Assembly (NCBI RefSeq): GCF_001905655.1
Contig: NZ_JMHT01000018.1
Coordinates: 1 to 34,910 of the forward strand
Reading direction: 5' to 3'
Source: Mycobacterium sp. ST-F2
GTDB lineage: Bacteria; Actinomycetota; Actinomycetes; Mycobacteriales; Mycobacteriaceae
DNA length: 34,910 nucleotides
Part shown: positions 1-7,661 of the stretch, piece by piece
Layout of the letters: each line of letters starts with the position of its first letter
Numbering within the stretch: position 1 is the stretch's first letter
The notes under the pieces: model-generated
Seen by the model: only the letters and a program-made list of their open reading frames with translations
Told to the model about the DNA's origin: nothing
Databases searched by the model: none
Program-made: the position numbers and the translations under genes

Positions 1-1372
1 GATATTGTTTGCGGCATTTGGGGCCCAGATTCCCCGGATGGGTGGGCCCGTCCGGCCACGGGATGGTGTGGTCCACATCGCTGGTGGTGGCGGGCTGGTC
101 GCAGCCGGGGAACATGCACGTCATGGCCCGCATCCGCACGAACTCGTCGATCGCGGTCGAGGGCCGGTACCGCGGCACCCCGCCCAGATCAGTGGCCGAG
201 GCGACCGAGCGCACTGTGGCGCCGCGGGCCACCAAATCCGCCAACTGCGACGGCGGCACCACCGGGCCACCCAGCACGTAGCCGACGGGGGTGCGCACCG
301 GCGCCGGCGGCCGAGCAGGCTCGGACGTCGGACTCGGCGCGGGCGCAGACTCGGTCGGCGGACTCGGCGCGGGTGCCGGGCTTTCAGCCAGCCGAGCCTT
401 GGAATGCGGATGGGGCTCGGGAACCGGCTCGGGCTCGGGCGTCGGTGCGGGAGCGGGCTCAGGCGCCGGCGGCGGGGTTGGCGCGGCCGGCGGGGTTGGC
501 GTCGGAGTGAGGGGTGCGGCTGGGTCTCCGCTGAGCAGCGGATCCGCAATTGGTGCGGGCAGTGCATCGGTGAGCACATGAATCATCACGGCGGTGGCGC
601 GGGCATCGGGCCCGGCGGCCGGGCAGTCCGGGGATCCGCATTGGCAGGCCAACCGGTCCCCGCGGGCCGCGAGCACTCCGAGGGCGTCGGCGCGGCGCTG
701 CCCGAACGTGCGCGGATCCTGTTCGCAGACCTGCCGGGCCATCTCCGTCAACACCCGATCCAGCAGTTCAGCATCGGTGGCCAGGAGGGCACCCCAGATG
801 GACGCCACCCCGGTCTCGTCGTCCGGCTTGCCGATCCCGACCCCACGGCGGCGGGCGGCCGCACGTACCTTGAGCACGGCGGCCGGGTCGAACTTGTGCA
901 CCCAGCCGTCGATCTTGCGCTCGATCTTCTTGCGGGACAGGCCCGCCCATTCGGACAAGGCTCCGGCGAGGGCGGCGTCGATGACTGCGAGGGTGTTGGC
1001 GTCCTCGACCAGGCGGGTGCGCCAGCAGATCGTCCCGACCGTCCGCGCCGATACCCCGCCGTCGGCGAATACCGCCGCCACCTTCGGGAGCCGCTCGCAC
1101 AACGCGACCGCGATGGACATCTGCCCGGAGGCTTCCTTGCGCCCGATCCCCAACGCCGCCCCCACCTCGGCGACGGCGGCGTCCCAGCCATCACAGGCCC
1201 ACCACTGCCGATCACCCTGGTTATCGACCCGCAGCGCCACGAAGTCGGCGATGGCCCGGAATTTTCCGGACTCGGCGATCGCCGCTACCCGCGCGAAATG
1301 GACCATCGAGTCGACCACGGAGACATCGTGAACCAGCGTCCCGCTGGCCCCGATTCCCACATGTTCGAACAT
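1..1372 (-). CDS. DUF222 / HNH endonuclease (13E12 family), C-terminus beyond window
   Basis: Reading leftward from the ATG at 1372 there is an open frame of 457 codons to the window edge. The N-terminal two thirds is a DUF222 domain with the typical run GLSRKKIERKIDGWVHKFDP. A Pro/Ala/Glu-rich linker of about 60 residues follows (roughly 300-625 in DNA). The C-terminal part is an HNH domain with CMFPGCDQPATTSDVDHTIPW and then NLGPKC, which gives the zinc cysteines and the catalytic DH. Family members are presumed metal-dependent nucleases, copied many times in mycobacteria; M. tuberculosis Rv3776 is one. The start was chosen because a TAGACT -10 lies exactly 7 bases before this ATG and a LexA-type box covers it. 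The opposite strand is also open for 464 codons, but that is a composition artefact. Family is certain; biochemical role is inferred. Confidence 0.9.
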   Translation of the reverse strand, partial: MFEHVGIGASGTLVHDVSVVDSMVHFARVAAIAESGKFRAIADFVALRVDNQGDRQWWACDGWDAAVAEVGAALGIGRKEASGQMSIAVALCERLPKVAAVFADGGVSARTVGTICWRTRLVEDANTLAVIDAALAGALSEWAGLSRKKIERKIDGWVHKFDPAAVLKVRAAARRRGVGIGKPDDETGVASIWGALLATDAELLDRVLTEMARQVCEQDPRTFGQRRADALGVLAARGDRLACQCGSPDCPAAGPDARATAVMIHVLTDALPAPIADPLLSGDPAAPLTPTPTPPAAPTPPPAPEPAPAPTPEPEPVPEPHPHSKARLAESPAPAPSPPTESAPAPSPTSEPARPPAPVRTPVGYVLGGPVVPPSQLADLVARGATVRSVASATDLGGVPRYRPSTAIDEFVRMRAMTCMFPGCDQPATTSDVDHTIPWPDGPTHPGNLGPKCRKQY

Positions 1373-1385
1373 ATGTGCGAGTCTA
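1365..1385 (-). promoter_or_regulatory. LexA (SOS) box overlapping a leaderless promoter
   Basis: Positions 1365-1380 read TCGAAC-ATAT-GTGCGA. This matches 11 of the 12 defined bases of the mycobacterial SOS box TCGAAC-N4-GTTCGA. On the minus strand the hexamer TAGACT (1385-1380) ends 7 bases before the ATG at 1372, as expected for a leaderless transcript. The operator therefore spans the predicted transcription start and the start codon, so bound LexA should block initiation. Some 13E12 genes of M. tuberculosis are known to belong to the LexA regulon. Confidence 0.8.
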
Positions 1386-1474
1386 CCCGCCGGATCTGAT
1401 CAGGTCCACAAAATTTTCGCGCCTGTGGATAACTCGTCGATGGAGTCAGTCGGACCTGAACAAGGAGACCAGTC

Positions 1475-1612
1475 CTGACCCAAGCGGAGCTCGGACGCCA
1501 CGTGTTGGCGATCCCGGATACCACGCACGTCGGGCTGACGACATATGACGCGAAGGACCCCAACACGAAGTAGCCGCCGATCACGCCGCTTCGGCCACCA
1601 CCGGGTGCGCCC
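1475..1612 (+). pseudogene. arylsulfatase 5'-end remnant
   Basis: This frame gives LTQAELGRHVLAIPDTTHVG, then LTTYDAKDPNTK, a TAG at 1571, and PPITPLRPPPGAP. The pattern (VLxIPD..GLTTYDAKDP.T.YPPI.PLRPP.GAP) is the conserved N-terminus of mycobacterial arylsulfatases, just before their NVLVVLIDDVGFG active-site segment, which is absent here. An AAGGAG lies 7 bases before the first codon, now CTG where ATG is expected, and the TAG sits where the family has a Tyr codon. Homology is lost after 1612. I read this as a dead 5' fragment. The family call rests on recalled consensus. Confidence 0.6.
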
Positions 1613-1653
1613 AGCCCTCGGTGTGGTTCCCGCCGACATGGCCAAACAGGGCC

Positions 1654-1683
1654 CCTGCGGGCTAACCGCCTGCGGCCCGCAGG
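1654..1683. terminator. possible hairpin at the kinase stop codon
   Basis: CCTGCGGG (1654-1661) and CCCGCAGG (1676-1683) form an 8-bp inverted repeat around the kinase stop codon (minus strand). No T-run follows in either direction, so this is at best a weak, U-less mycobacterial-type terminator. Confidence 0.3.
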
Positions 1684-3470
1684 GTGATCTCTGCGATGTC
1701 CGTGCGGCTCTGCCCGTCGAGGGTGCCCAGCTTCGAAATCCACACCAGCACGTTGGAAGTTTTCGTCTGATTGTCGACGGTGATGGTGTTCTCGCCCGGT
1801 CGTAACGTCACATTCGGCGTCAGCTCCGTAGTGTCGGACAGACTGCTCGGGTTGGCATTCTCGGCCGCACGAACTTGCACCACTGTGCCCGTGCTGGGCA
1901 CGTCGATCGTGACCTCGCTCAAAGCAGTCGGCGACGGGAGCTGAAGCAGCAGGCCGACACCCTGCTTGAAGGCGGGAAACGGCGAGGCATCCTGGTAGAC
2001 ATCGGTGGGCCACGACGTGTCCGGGTTACCGTCGACGGCCAATCCCGCTTGATCCGGATGGTCTGGTGAGCCGCCGGGGGAGAACACCGTCGCACGCTGG
2101 GGCGTCACGATCGGCCCCGGGGCGCCGCGGGACGACCCGCCCATACCGCGGACGAGAAGGATGGATGCGGCGACGATCACTGCGATCACGGTCAGCGCCA
2201 GCACGATGCGTACCGGGCGCGACGTCACAACACCGCGACGTCTGCGAGTGCTGGTCGAATGGTTGATCACCGAGTCGACGAAGAGCGTCCGGCCATCCCA
2301 GTAGCCGCTGACCTCCACCACATCACCGTCGGAGAGTTGGCCCGTGATGGAGGCGCCCCGGAGCTCGACCGGCACGGCGGTGTGCGCGTCGCCGGTCGAC
2401 TCGTATCGCTCCACACGGAAGGTCCAGACCTCGTCGTCGCCCTCAGATCCGGACGGTAGCTTCTGCACCCCTTGCGCGGTGCCCATGATCGTCAGCATTT
2501 CCAGCCGCTTGGTCTCCGGCGAGCTGCTCGGCTTGGGGTCGTCGGGGAGCTCCCACGGGGCGGTACGGGGACCGGCATCAGGGGGAGTCGGCTCGGTATC
2601 GCGCTCCGGCACCGGTTGGGGCGCGGTCGACAGATCCGTGCTGCCACTCAGCGCCCGGGCGAAGTCCAGGCACCGCGCGTAGCGCTGACCAGGTTGTTTT
2701 GCCAGCGCCTTCGCCATCGCGGCGTCGAGATGGGCGAGGTCACTACGCCGCTCAGACAGCCGGGGCGGCTGTGCGTAGAGGTGGTTGCCGGCTTGGACGA
2801 TGCGATTGGCGTCGTCGAAGAGAGGTGCGCCGGTCAACAGGTGGAACGCGGTCGCAGCCAGGGCGTACTGGTCTGCACTGCCGTCGAGCGTCTTCCCGGT
2901 GAGCTGTTCGGGCGCTACATACGCGACGGTGCCGATGGCCACGTTGGTCTCCGTGAGACCACTCGCGTCGTCGGCTTCCCGGGCGATGCCGAAATCGGTG
3001 AGCAGTATGCGTCGCCGGGCACTTCCCGACGGCGTGGTGACCAGGATGTTCGCCGGTTTGACGTCGCGGTGCAGCAGGTTCCGTTCGTGCGCGACGTCGA
3101 GGGCTTCGGCGACGGCCGTCACGATCTCCACCACGTCCTGCAAGGGCATGCCCGACGGGTGCTGCTCGATCAGGTACTTGGCGTCGGTGCCCTCGACATA
3201 GTCCATCGAGATCCACAGCCGGCCTTCGAACTCGCCACGATCGTGTACCCCGACGATGTGCGGATGCCACAACGCCGCGGCCAACTCTGCCTCGCGGGTG
3301 AACCGGGCGCGGAACTCCTCATCGCGCGTGGTGGTCTCCGAGAGGATCTTGAGTGCATCCAGGCGGGGAAGGCGAGGATGCTGGGCCAGGTAGACCTCAC
3401 CCATGCCACCGGCACCGAGGAGCCGCTGGATGGTGTAGCCGGCGAAGACGTCACCGGCGTTGAACGGCAT
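1662..3470 (-). CDS. receptor-type Ser/Thr protein kinase, PknF/PknI-like
   Basis: This 602-residue protein has a complete Hanks-type kinase domain at about 10-275. Visible motifs are the glycine loop [10 protein letters not shown] (18-27), the VAIK-type Lys41, HRDVKPAN (134-141), DFG (159-161) and VAPEQL. A Pro/Ser linker follows, then a small beta-rich cytosolic domain at about 325-410 ([10 protein letters not shown] ... [16 protein letters not shown]), and a single membrane helix at about 425-445 ([19 protein letters not shown]). The extracellular C-terminal domain (about 470-600) starts with [20 protein letters not shown] and resembles the discoidin/galactose-binding fold found at the C-terminus of mycobacterial MviN. 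The kinase domain is closest to PknF in my recollection. The external domain should sense an envelope ligand, but the ligand is unknown. A TAGGCT lies 6 bases before the ATG. Confidence 0.92.
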   Translation of the reverse strand: MPFNAGDVFAGYTIQRLLGAGGMGEVYLAQHPRLPRLDALKILSETTTRDEEFRARFTREAELAAALWHPHIVGVHDRGEFEGRLWISMDYVEGTDAKYLIEQHPSGMPLQDVVEIVTAVAEALDVAHERNLLHRDVKPANILVTTPSGSARRRILLTDFGIAREADDASGLTETNVAIGTVAYVAPEQLTGKTLDGSADQYALAATAFHLLTGAPLFDDANRIVQAGNHLYAQPPRLSERRSDLAHLDAAMAKALAKQPGQRYARCLDFARALSGSTDLSTAPQPVPERDTEPTPPDAGPRTAPWELPDDPKPSSSPETKRLEMLTIMGTAQGVQKLPSGSEGDDEVWTFRVERYESTGDAHTAVPVELRGASITGQLSDGDVVEVSGYWDGRTLFVDSVINHSTSTRRRRGVVTSRPVRIVLALTVIAVIVAASILLVRGMGGSSRGAPGPIVTPQRATVFSPGGSPDHPDQAGLAVDGNPDTSWPTDVYQDASPFPAFKQGVGLLLQLPSPTALSEVTIDVPSTGTVVQVRAAENANPSSLSDTTELTPNVTLRPGENTITVDNQTKTSNVLVWISKLGTLDGQSRTDIAEITLRAAGG

Positions 3471-3476
3471 CCTCGA

Positions 3477-3482
3477 AGCCTA
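3477..3482 (-). promoter_or_regulatory. -10 element for the kinase gene
   Basis: TAGGCT on the minus strand ends 6 bases before the ATG at 3470, consistent with a leaderless or nearly leaderless transcript. A purine-rich CGAGG sits between them and could also act as a ribosome binding site. Confidence 0.5.
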
Positions 3483-3551
3483 CAAACCAGGGCAAATCGA
3501 GTTGCTCGGAGTCGGCCGCGCATCGCAGCCGACCCCTAGCGTCGCGGTGAA

Positions 3552-4190
3552 TCAAGCAGTGGTGTCGAAGGCGTCCCGAATGCTCTCGCGGGTGGTGGTG
3601 AGCTGGGCCTCGATGGCTTCGCGGGCCGACGTGGCAGTGGTGCGCAGCTCGCTCCACTCGCGGCTGGCGACCTCGCGCACGTCGTCGGCACCTTGGGCGG
3701 CGGTGCCGGCCACGGTGAACAGTCCGTCCACGGCGGTCGCGGTCAGGGCGCCCTGGGCCCGTACCAGCGAGCCGGCCACGTGCGACGCCCCGGCGATGAT
3801 GGCGTTGGGTCCGACGGCGTTGCGGCCCACGTATTCGCCTACGGCGCTGCGGATGTCGCGGCCCGACTCGGCGAGCACATCCTGCACGGCCGAGCTGGTC
3901 TCGGTCACCGCGTCCGGCAGGGTGGCGCCGTCGCGGACAGAGGAGATCACCTTCGCAGGCGACTCGACGACTGCCTCGGCGGCCGCGGAGGTGGCGCTGA
4001 CGAGTTGGCGGGTGAGGCTGTGGCCGGCGTCGAGCTGACGCTCCAACACGCCGCTCAGCACCTCGCGGATGGCGAGCCCGGTGTTGGTTTCCTCTTCGGC
4101 GGCGGTCTCGGTGGCGGTCTCGACGAGCTCGGCCTCGATGACCTGCCCGTTCGCGGTGTCGTTGGTGGTGGGGGTTTCGGTGATGGTCAT
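3552..4190 (-). CDS. Ala-rich amphipathic helical protein, unknown function
   Basis: Encodes 212 residues starting MTITETPTTNDTANGQVIEA. The start at 4190 is preferred over an in-frame ATG 18 codons upstream, because AGGAG lies at the right distance before it. There is no signal peptide and no clear membrane helix. The first 45 residues are acidic and Thr-rich. The rest is almost all predicted helix, rich in Ala, Val, Glu and Ser, with repeated amphipathic stretches (VESPAKVISSVRDGATLPDA, ESGRDIRSAVGEYV), and ends in a charged TTTRESIRDAFDTTA. This composition recalls apolipoprotein- or HBHA-like surface- or lipid-associating helical proteins, but I do not recognise a family. It lies downstream of nothing obvious and is transcribed in the same direction as the kinase. 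Confidence 0.75.
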   Translation of the reverse strand: MTITETPTTNDTANGQVIEAELVETATETAAEEETNTGLAIREVLSGVLERQLDAGHSLTRQLVSATSAAAEAVVESPAKVISSVRDGATLPDAVTETSSAVQDVLAESGRDIRSAVGEYVGRNAVGPNAIIAGASHVAGSLVRAQGALTATAVDGLFTVAGTAAQGADDVREVASREWSELRTTATSAREAIEAQLTTTRESIRDAFDTTA

Positions 4191-4334
4191 GGTTGCTCCT
4201 GGAAAACGCGGAAAGCCGGTCGCCGCAATTGAACTCCGCGCCACCGAACCCAGGGTGACGGTCAGGTGACCGGCGGGATCCCCGGAGACAACGAGCTAAA
4301 TCTGGAGCAGTGACCTACGCGACATTTGTCGCAG

Positions 4335-4673
4335 CTATGCGCCCGGGACCGTCGCGGCTGTGCCCGCGCCCAGGGCCGATCCCAGTTGGCCGAGGAAGGT
4401 GCCCACATCCACCAAGAGTGTCGGCAGCAGAGTTCCGTTCGGCGTCGACGTTGTCGCCGTCGTTCCAGGCGTCAGCGTTGCGGGAGCCAGTCCAGCCGAC
4501 GTCGTGGCATCGGGCACCGTCAGCGTGGAGTCGATGGCGGGCTGCGGAGGTGTGGGCCAGATCGAGTCGTCGGCATCTGCGACCCCGCTCGCGAATGACA
4601 GGGCGGCCATGGCGAGCCCGGCGCTCATGGTCGCCATGCAGATATCTCGCGAATGCGGCGGGAATATGGACAT
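4335..4673 (-). CDS. small secreted Thr/Ala/Pro-rich protein
   Basis: A 112-residue protein with an N-terminal signal sequence. A short, weakly charged start (MSIFPPHSRDICMATM) leads into the hydrophobic run SAGLAMAALSFASGVADA, with a probable cleavage site after ADA. The mature part is about 75 residues, rich in Thr, Pro and Ala, without cysteines, and ends in a hydrophobic, Gly-rich tail (LLVDVGTFLGQLGSALGAG). AGGAG about 10 bases before the ATG at 4673 supports this start. A second ATG 12 codons further in is a possible alternative. No family is recognised; many mycobacteria carry exported proteins of this type with unknown roles. Confidence 0.65.
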   Translation of the reverse strand: MSIFPPHSRDICMATMSAGLAMAALSFASGVADADDSIWPTPPQPAIDSTLTVPDATTSAGLAPATLTPGTTATTSTPNGTLLPTLLVDVGTFLGQLGSALGAGTAATVPGA

Positions 4674-4982
4674 ATGGTTTTTCTCCTATTGTGGTGGAAA
4701 TGGACGCGAGCAATTCGAGTCACAGGGAGCACCTTTGCTTATCGAAATAACGACTTCGGCGCGAAACAATTGCGATGAGTTCACAGAACTCGCTTGGGGG
4801 CCAATCTGCAGCGCATCTACCTGCGGAGATAGGTGCCCTAAGTTGATTTAATAAAATGCGCCATAAGTCCACATTATTATGTGAACTTAAATACTTTCAA
4901 CAAATATTGGACGCTCAATATATTGCGACACGCCGATAAGGAAATGGTGTTTCGCAAATGTGGGCTGGCTATATTCGCCGGC
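4674..4982. other. AT-rich divergent intergenic region
   Basis: This 309-bp gap separates the divergent small secreted protein and the GH16-like gene. The part from about 4845 to 4960 is strikingly AT-rich for this genome. It contains an interrupted palindrome CACAT-TATT-ATGTG (4870-4883), a possible operator. A reading frame begins further upstream at 4881, but it does not look coding before the Tat signal at 4983. No RNA gene is visible. Confidence 0.5.
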
Positions 4983-5657
4983 ATGTCTGAGATCGATCGC
5001 CGCAGTTTGATGAAAATGGCGGGGTTCGGCTTGCTCGTAGCCGCGGCCCCCGCTTCCGTTGCTCACGCCGAAAGGATCGGGAGTGGCACGCTTGCGAGCG
5101 CCGTGCCACTGGGTGGCGCGCAGGGGCGTCCGCTCTTCGCGGACGAGTTCGAGGGTCCGGCCGGCAGCCTCCCGGACGGCGCGAAGTGGGCAGTCGAGCC
5201 CACGGCCTTCCTCGACGGCAATTCGAATCTGGTCATTCGCACGACGCGTGAGGGTGATCGTTACGTCGGTGGCTCCCTGCTCACCAACTGGCAGGGCGGG
5301 GCCGGCACTGCGTGGGAAGCGCGGGTGAGGTTGCAGGCCCTGCCCGACACGTCAGACAGCTCGCGGTTGGCGGGGTGGCATGGCCACATCCATTGGGCGG
5401 GTGCGGAATTGGGCGCGGCTGCATCCGAGTCCTATCGCATGGACGTGGACGACCAGTGGCACACGTGGCGCGGGCAACTGCACCAGGGTCAGATGTATGT
5501 CTGGTCGGACTACGTCAAGGGCGCGCGGCCGTCGTTCGAGGTCCCCGCGCGCTCGATCTCCAATTCCCGGATCGTTCCGGTCCTCAGTCTCACGGCGCCC
5601 AGTTCGGGGGCCGTGTATCCGGCGCAGATGCTCGTCGACTCGGTGCGTGTCTGGTGA
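4983..5657 (+). CDS. Tat-exported GH16-like (laminarinase-fold) protein
   Basis: This is a 224-residue protein. It starts MSEIDRRSLMKMAGFGLLVA, which contains a twin-arginine motif (R6-R7) and a hydrophobic core, with a probable cleavage after AHA at about 29. The mature domain begins LFADEFEGPAGSLPDGAKWA, the usual opening of GH16 beta-glucanase folds, and continues with NSNLVIRTTREGDRYVGGSL, WEARVRL, and DDQWHTWRGQLHQGQMYVW, all recognisable GH16 strands. The GH16 catalytic signature ExDxxE is not present where it should be; HGHIHWAGAELGAAASES is found instead. It may be a non-catalytic glycan-binding relative. The start at 4983 is chosen because the Tat signal begins there; a longer frame to 4881 adds sequence without signal character. 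Confidence 0.8.
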   Translation: MSEIDRRSLMKMAGFGLLVAAAPASVAHAERIGSGTLASAVPLGGAQGRPLFADEFEGPAGSLPDGAKWAVEPTAFLDGNSNLVIRTTREGDRYVGGSLLTNWQGGAGTAWEARVRLQALPDTSDSSRLAGWHGHIHWAGAELGAAASESYRMDVDDQWHTWRGQLHQGQMYVWSDYVKGARPSFEVPARSISNSRIVPVLSLTAPSSGAVYPAQMLVDSVRVW

Positions 5658-5717
5658 TGTCGGGTTCGGCAGCGGCGAACCAGAACTGCTGTCTCACAAC
5701 AAGAAAGGAGTCGGTGA

Positions 5718-6074
5718 ATGGCTAAGCCAATCTGGATAATCGACGACATCACGGTGAATCCGGGCCAGGGGCCGGCGTTCGTCGATGCCTATATGAAGCA
5801 GTACGTCCCCGGCGCGATCAAGCGCGGTATGACTCTCGCGAACCGCATGGTCATGCCCTGTGAGTGGCTGGTGGACGGCGAGCCGAATCCGAACCGGATT
5901 CTCTTCGTATGGACGGTGCCGGACGCCCTGGGCGTCTGGGGCTTCAAGTTCGCCGGGCGCAATGACCCGGCGGTGCTGAGCTGGTGGCGTGACAAGGCGC
6001 CGAAGCTGTGTAAATCCCGGTCCAGGATGATCCTGGCCGACGTCGACGATCTTGCGGGGCTCGCGAATGTATAA
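5718..6074 (+). CDS. dimeric alpha/beta-barrel-like protein, first of a pair
   Basis: A 118-residue cytoplasmic protein (MAKPIWIIDDITVNPGQGPA). The strand-helix pattern (IWIIDDITV ... FVDAYMKQYVPGAIKRGMTL ... RILFVWTVPDALGVWGFKFA ... VLSWWRDKAP) resembles a single ferredoxin-like alpha/beta unit of the dimeric alpha/beta-barrel superfamily (Dabb, EthD, NIPSNAP-like). No catalytic residues can be assigned. AAGGAG about 10 bases before the ATG supports the start. The stop codon overlaps the start of the next gene by 8 bases, so the two are translationally coupled and probably act together. The substrate is unknown; relatives bind small hydrophobic or aromatic molecules. Confidence 0.75.
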   Translation: MAKPIWIIDDITVNPGQGPAFVDAYMKQYVPGAIKRGMTLANRMVMPCEWLVDGEPNPNRILFVWTVPDALGVWGFKFAGRNDPAVLSWWRDKAPKLCKSRSRMILADVDDLAGLANV

Positions 6075-6741
6075 CTGGATTCTGGTAATTGAGTTCCCCA
6101 AGGGAATGGACGCGGCCGGCCGGACGGCGGCGACGGCGAAGTTCCAGTCCTTGATGCAGGGCCTGCCCGGGGTCAAGAATCCCATCGCGCAGGCTTCGCC
6201 ACAGAACCAGTTCAAGCTCAACGGTGGCGACCTGATCTGCCGTGGATCCTTCGGGAACCGGGGCGGGTACGAGTCCGCGTCGAACAGCAAGCAGGGCAAG
6301 GACTTGCGCGCTCTGCTGAACGACAAGAACACCGTCGCGTCGCTCAATGAGGTGACGTACAACGGCGGACTATCGGGAGGCACTGCCAGCAGCCCGACGA
6401 TCTATCGCGTTGCGTTCTTCTACGCGAACGTCGACCCGTCGCGTGAGCGGCTCGACCAGTTCAGCAAGGAGACGTCCGCGATGCCCAAGTACATCAAGAC
6501 CATTCAGCGCTGGCAGCTGTCGACGGTCTCGAAGCCGGACACCGCCAACGGCCTGCATCCGTGGACACACGTCTGGGAGCAGGAGTACGCCGCGCTGCCC
6601 GGGCTGGTGGGGACGTATCTGATGCACCCGGACCACTTCGCGCATGTGGACCGCTGGTTCGATCCCGAGTACCCCGAGTTCCTCGTCGACCCGGTGTTGA
6701 TGAACACGTTCTGCCCGATCACCTCGTCGGTCATCGCGTAG
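6067..6741 (+). CDS. Dabb-type alpha/beta-barrel protein, second of a pair
   Basis: Encodes 224 residues from the ATG at 6067 ([18 protein letters not shown]). The C-terminal third, [20 protein letters not shown] then [20 protein letters not shown], carries the pattern of the stress-responsive Dabb domain. The N-terminal half ([20 protein letters not shown] ... [18 protein letters not shown]) looks like a second ferredoxin-like unit. The chain may therefore form a full barrel by itself or with its neighbour. The start is fixed by the overlap of its ATG with the upstream stop region; a start five codons earlier has no ribosome-binding support. No enzymatic motif can be named with confidence. 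Confidence 0.78.
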   Translation: MYNWILVIEFPKGMDAAGRTAATAKFQSLMQGLPGVKNPIAQASPQNQFKLNGGDLICRGSFGNRGGYESASNSKQGKDLRALLNDKNTVASLNEVTYNGGLSGGTASSPTIYRVAFFYANVDPSRERLDQFSKETSAMPKYIKTIQRWQLSTVSKPDTANGLHPWTHVWEQEYAALPGLVGTYLMHPDHFAHVDRWFDPEYPEFLVDPVLMNTFCPITSSVIA

Positions 6742-6829
6742 CACTGTTCGCCGTGCGCGGCGGGGAAGCATCTGCCGCGCAAGGCAACTCGGCTACGGTC
6801 GCGACAATTTTCGCAATCAGGAGGCAATC

Positions 6830-7012
6830 ATGATCGCCAATTTCGGGCCATGGCATTGGCTGGTTCTCGCGGTGGTGGTGGTCGTGCTGTTCGGCGCCAA
6901 GAAGCTCCCAGATGCCGCGCAGTCGGTCGGCAAGTCGCTGCGCATCTTCAGATCCGAGATTCGTGAGCTGCACCGGGAGTCCGACTCAGACACCACAGCT
7001 GCACCTCTGTAA
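6830..7012 (+). CDS. tatA: TatA/TatE-like twin-arginine translocase subunit
   Basis: A 60-residue protein with the standard TatA layout. A short N-terminal transmembrane helix ([14 protein letters not shown], about 8-21) is followed by the hinge FGAKKLPD and an amphipathic helix [20 protein letters not shown], then a short acidic tail. The FGxxKLPxxxxxxGxxxRxFK-like pattern is diagnostic. A strong AGGAGG lies 6 bases before the ATG. The main mycobacterial tatA normally sits next to tatC elsewhere in the genome, so this is probably a second copy. It is close to, and in the same direction as, a Tat substrate (4983-5657), which may be why it is here. It is shorter than the usual 80-90 residues. 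Confidence 0.9.
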   Translation: MIANFGPWHWLVLAVVVVVLFGAKKLPDAAQSVGKSLRIFRSEIRELHRESDSDTTAAPL

Positions 7013-7180
7013 CCTGGCGTCACATCGGCCGGGGTCGGATTCTGCTGCGGCAGAGAGAAATTCGACTGATGGTCCGGTCATTGGGACATTCACCTTGCTC
7101 AGGGAATCCACATGATAACCATATGGTGTGCACGGGAACTGGCACCGTCGATCGCTCCAACGGCCAAGGTCGCTGGGGGA

Positions 7181-7645
7181 ATGACGGGGCGTGCCGGCAG
7201 GCCCGTCGACAAGCTGACGTTGACCGACGAGGAACGCCGAACTCTGACTCAGTGGGCTTGGTCCGCGCACTCGCCGCGCGCACTGTCCCAGCGGTGCCAG
7301 ATCGTATTGGGCTGTGCCGCAGGAAAGTCCAACAAGCAGGTGAGCGAGGAGCTGGGCGTCTCGCAACAGACGGTCGGGAAATGGCGGCGGCGGTTTCTGT
7401 TGAAGCGGCTGGACGGTTTGACCGATGAGCCGCGTCCGGGGGCGCCGCGCCGGATCACTGACGAGCAGATCGAACAGGTGGTCGCCGCGACGTTGAGCGG
7501 ATCACCGTCTGGAGTCGAGCCCTGGTCCAGGGCATCGATGGCCGACGCGTACGGGTTGTCCAAATCCACCGTGGGCCGCATCTGGAAGACCTTCGGACTG
7601 AAGCCGCACCAGCTGGGCCACACTGAGGCGGGCTCGGGCCCTTAG
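7181..7645 (+). pseudogene. IS630-type transposase, N-terminal DNA-binding part only
   Basis: From the ATG at 7181 the product starts MTGRAGRPVDKLTLTDEERR and continues with a first helix-turn-helix (GKSNKQVSEELGVSQQTVGK, WRRRFLLKRLDGLTDEPRPG) and a second, Tc5/winged type (ASMADAYGLSKSTVGRIWKT). It then reads FGLKPHQLGHTEAGSGP and stops. Full-length IS630 transposases continue after GLKPH with the DDE catalytic domain (about 200 more residues), which is absent; the next gene starts 16 bases downstream. This is most simply a truncated insertion-sequence gene. It could have been retained as a small DNA-binding protein, since the frame is intact. An in-frame ATG at 7112 gives a longer N-terminus unlike the family. 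Confidence 0.8.
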
Positions 7646-7661
7646 AAGGGGTGGCATTGTC

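Noticed and set aside
5..1399. 464-codon open frame on the plus strand
   Set aside because: It mirrors the DUF222/HNH gene on the other strand, is rich in Arg/Gly/His and shows no domain; the minus-strand frame has all family motifs.
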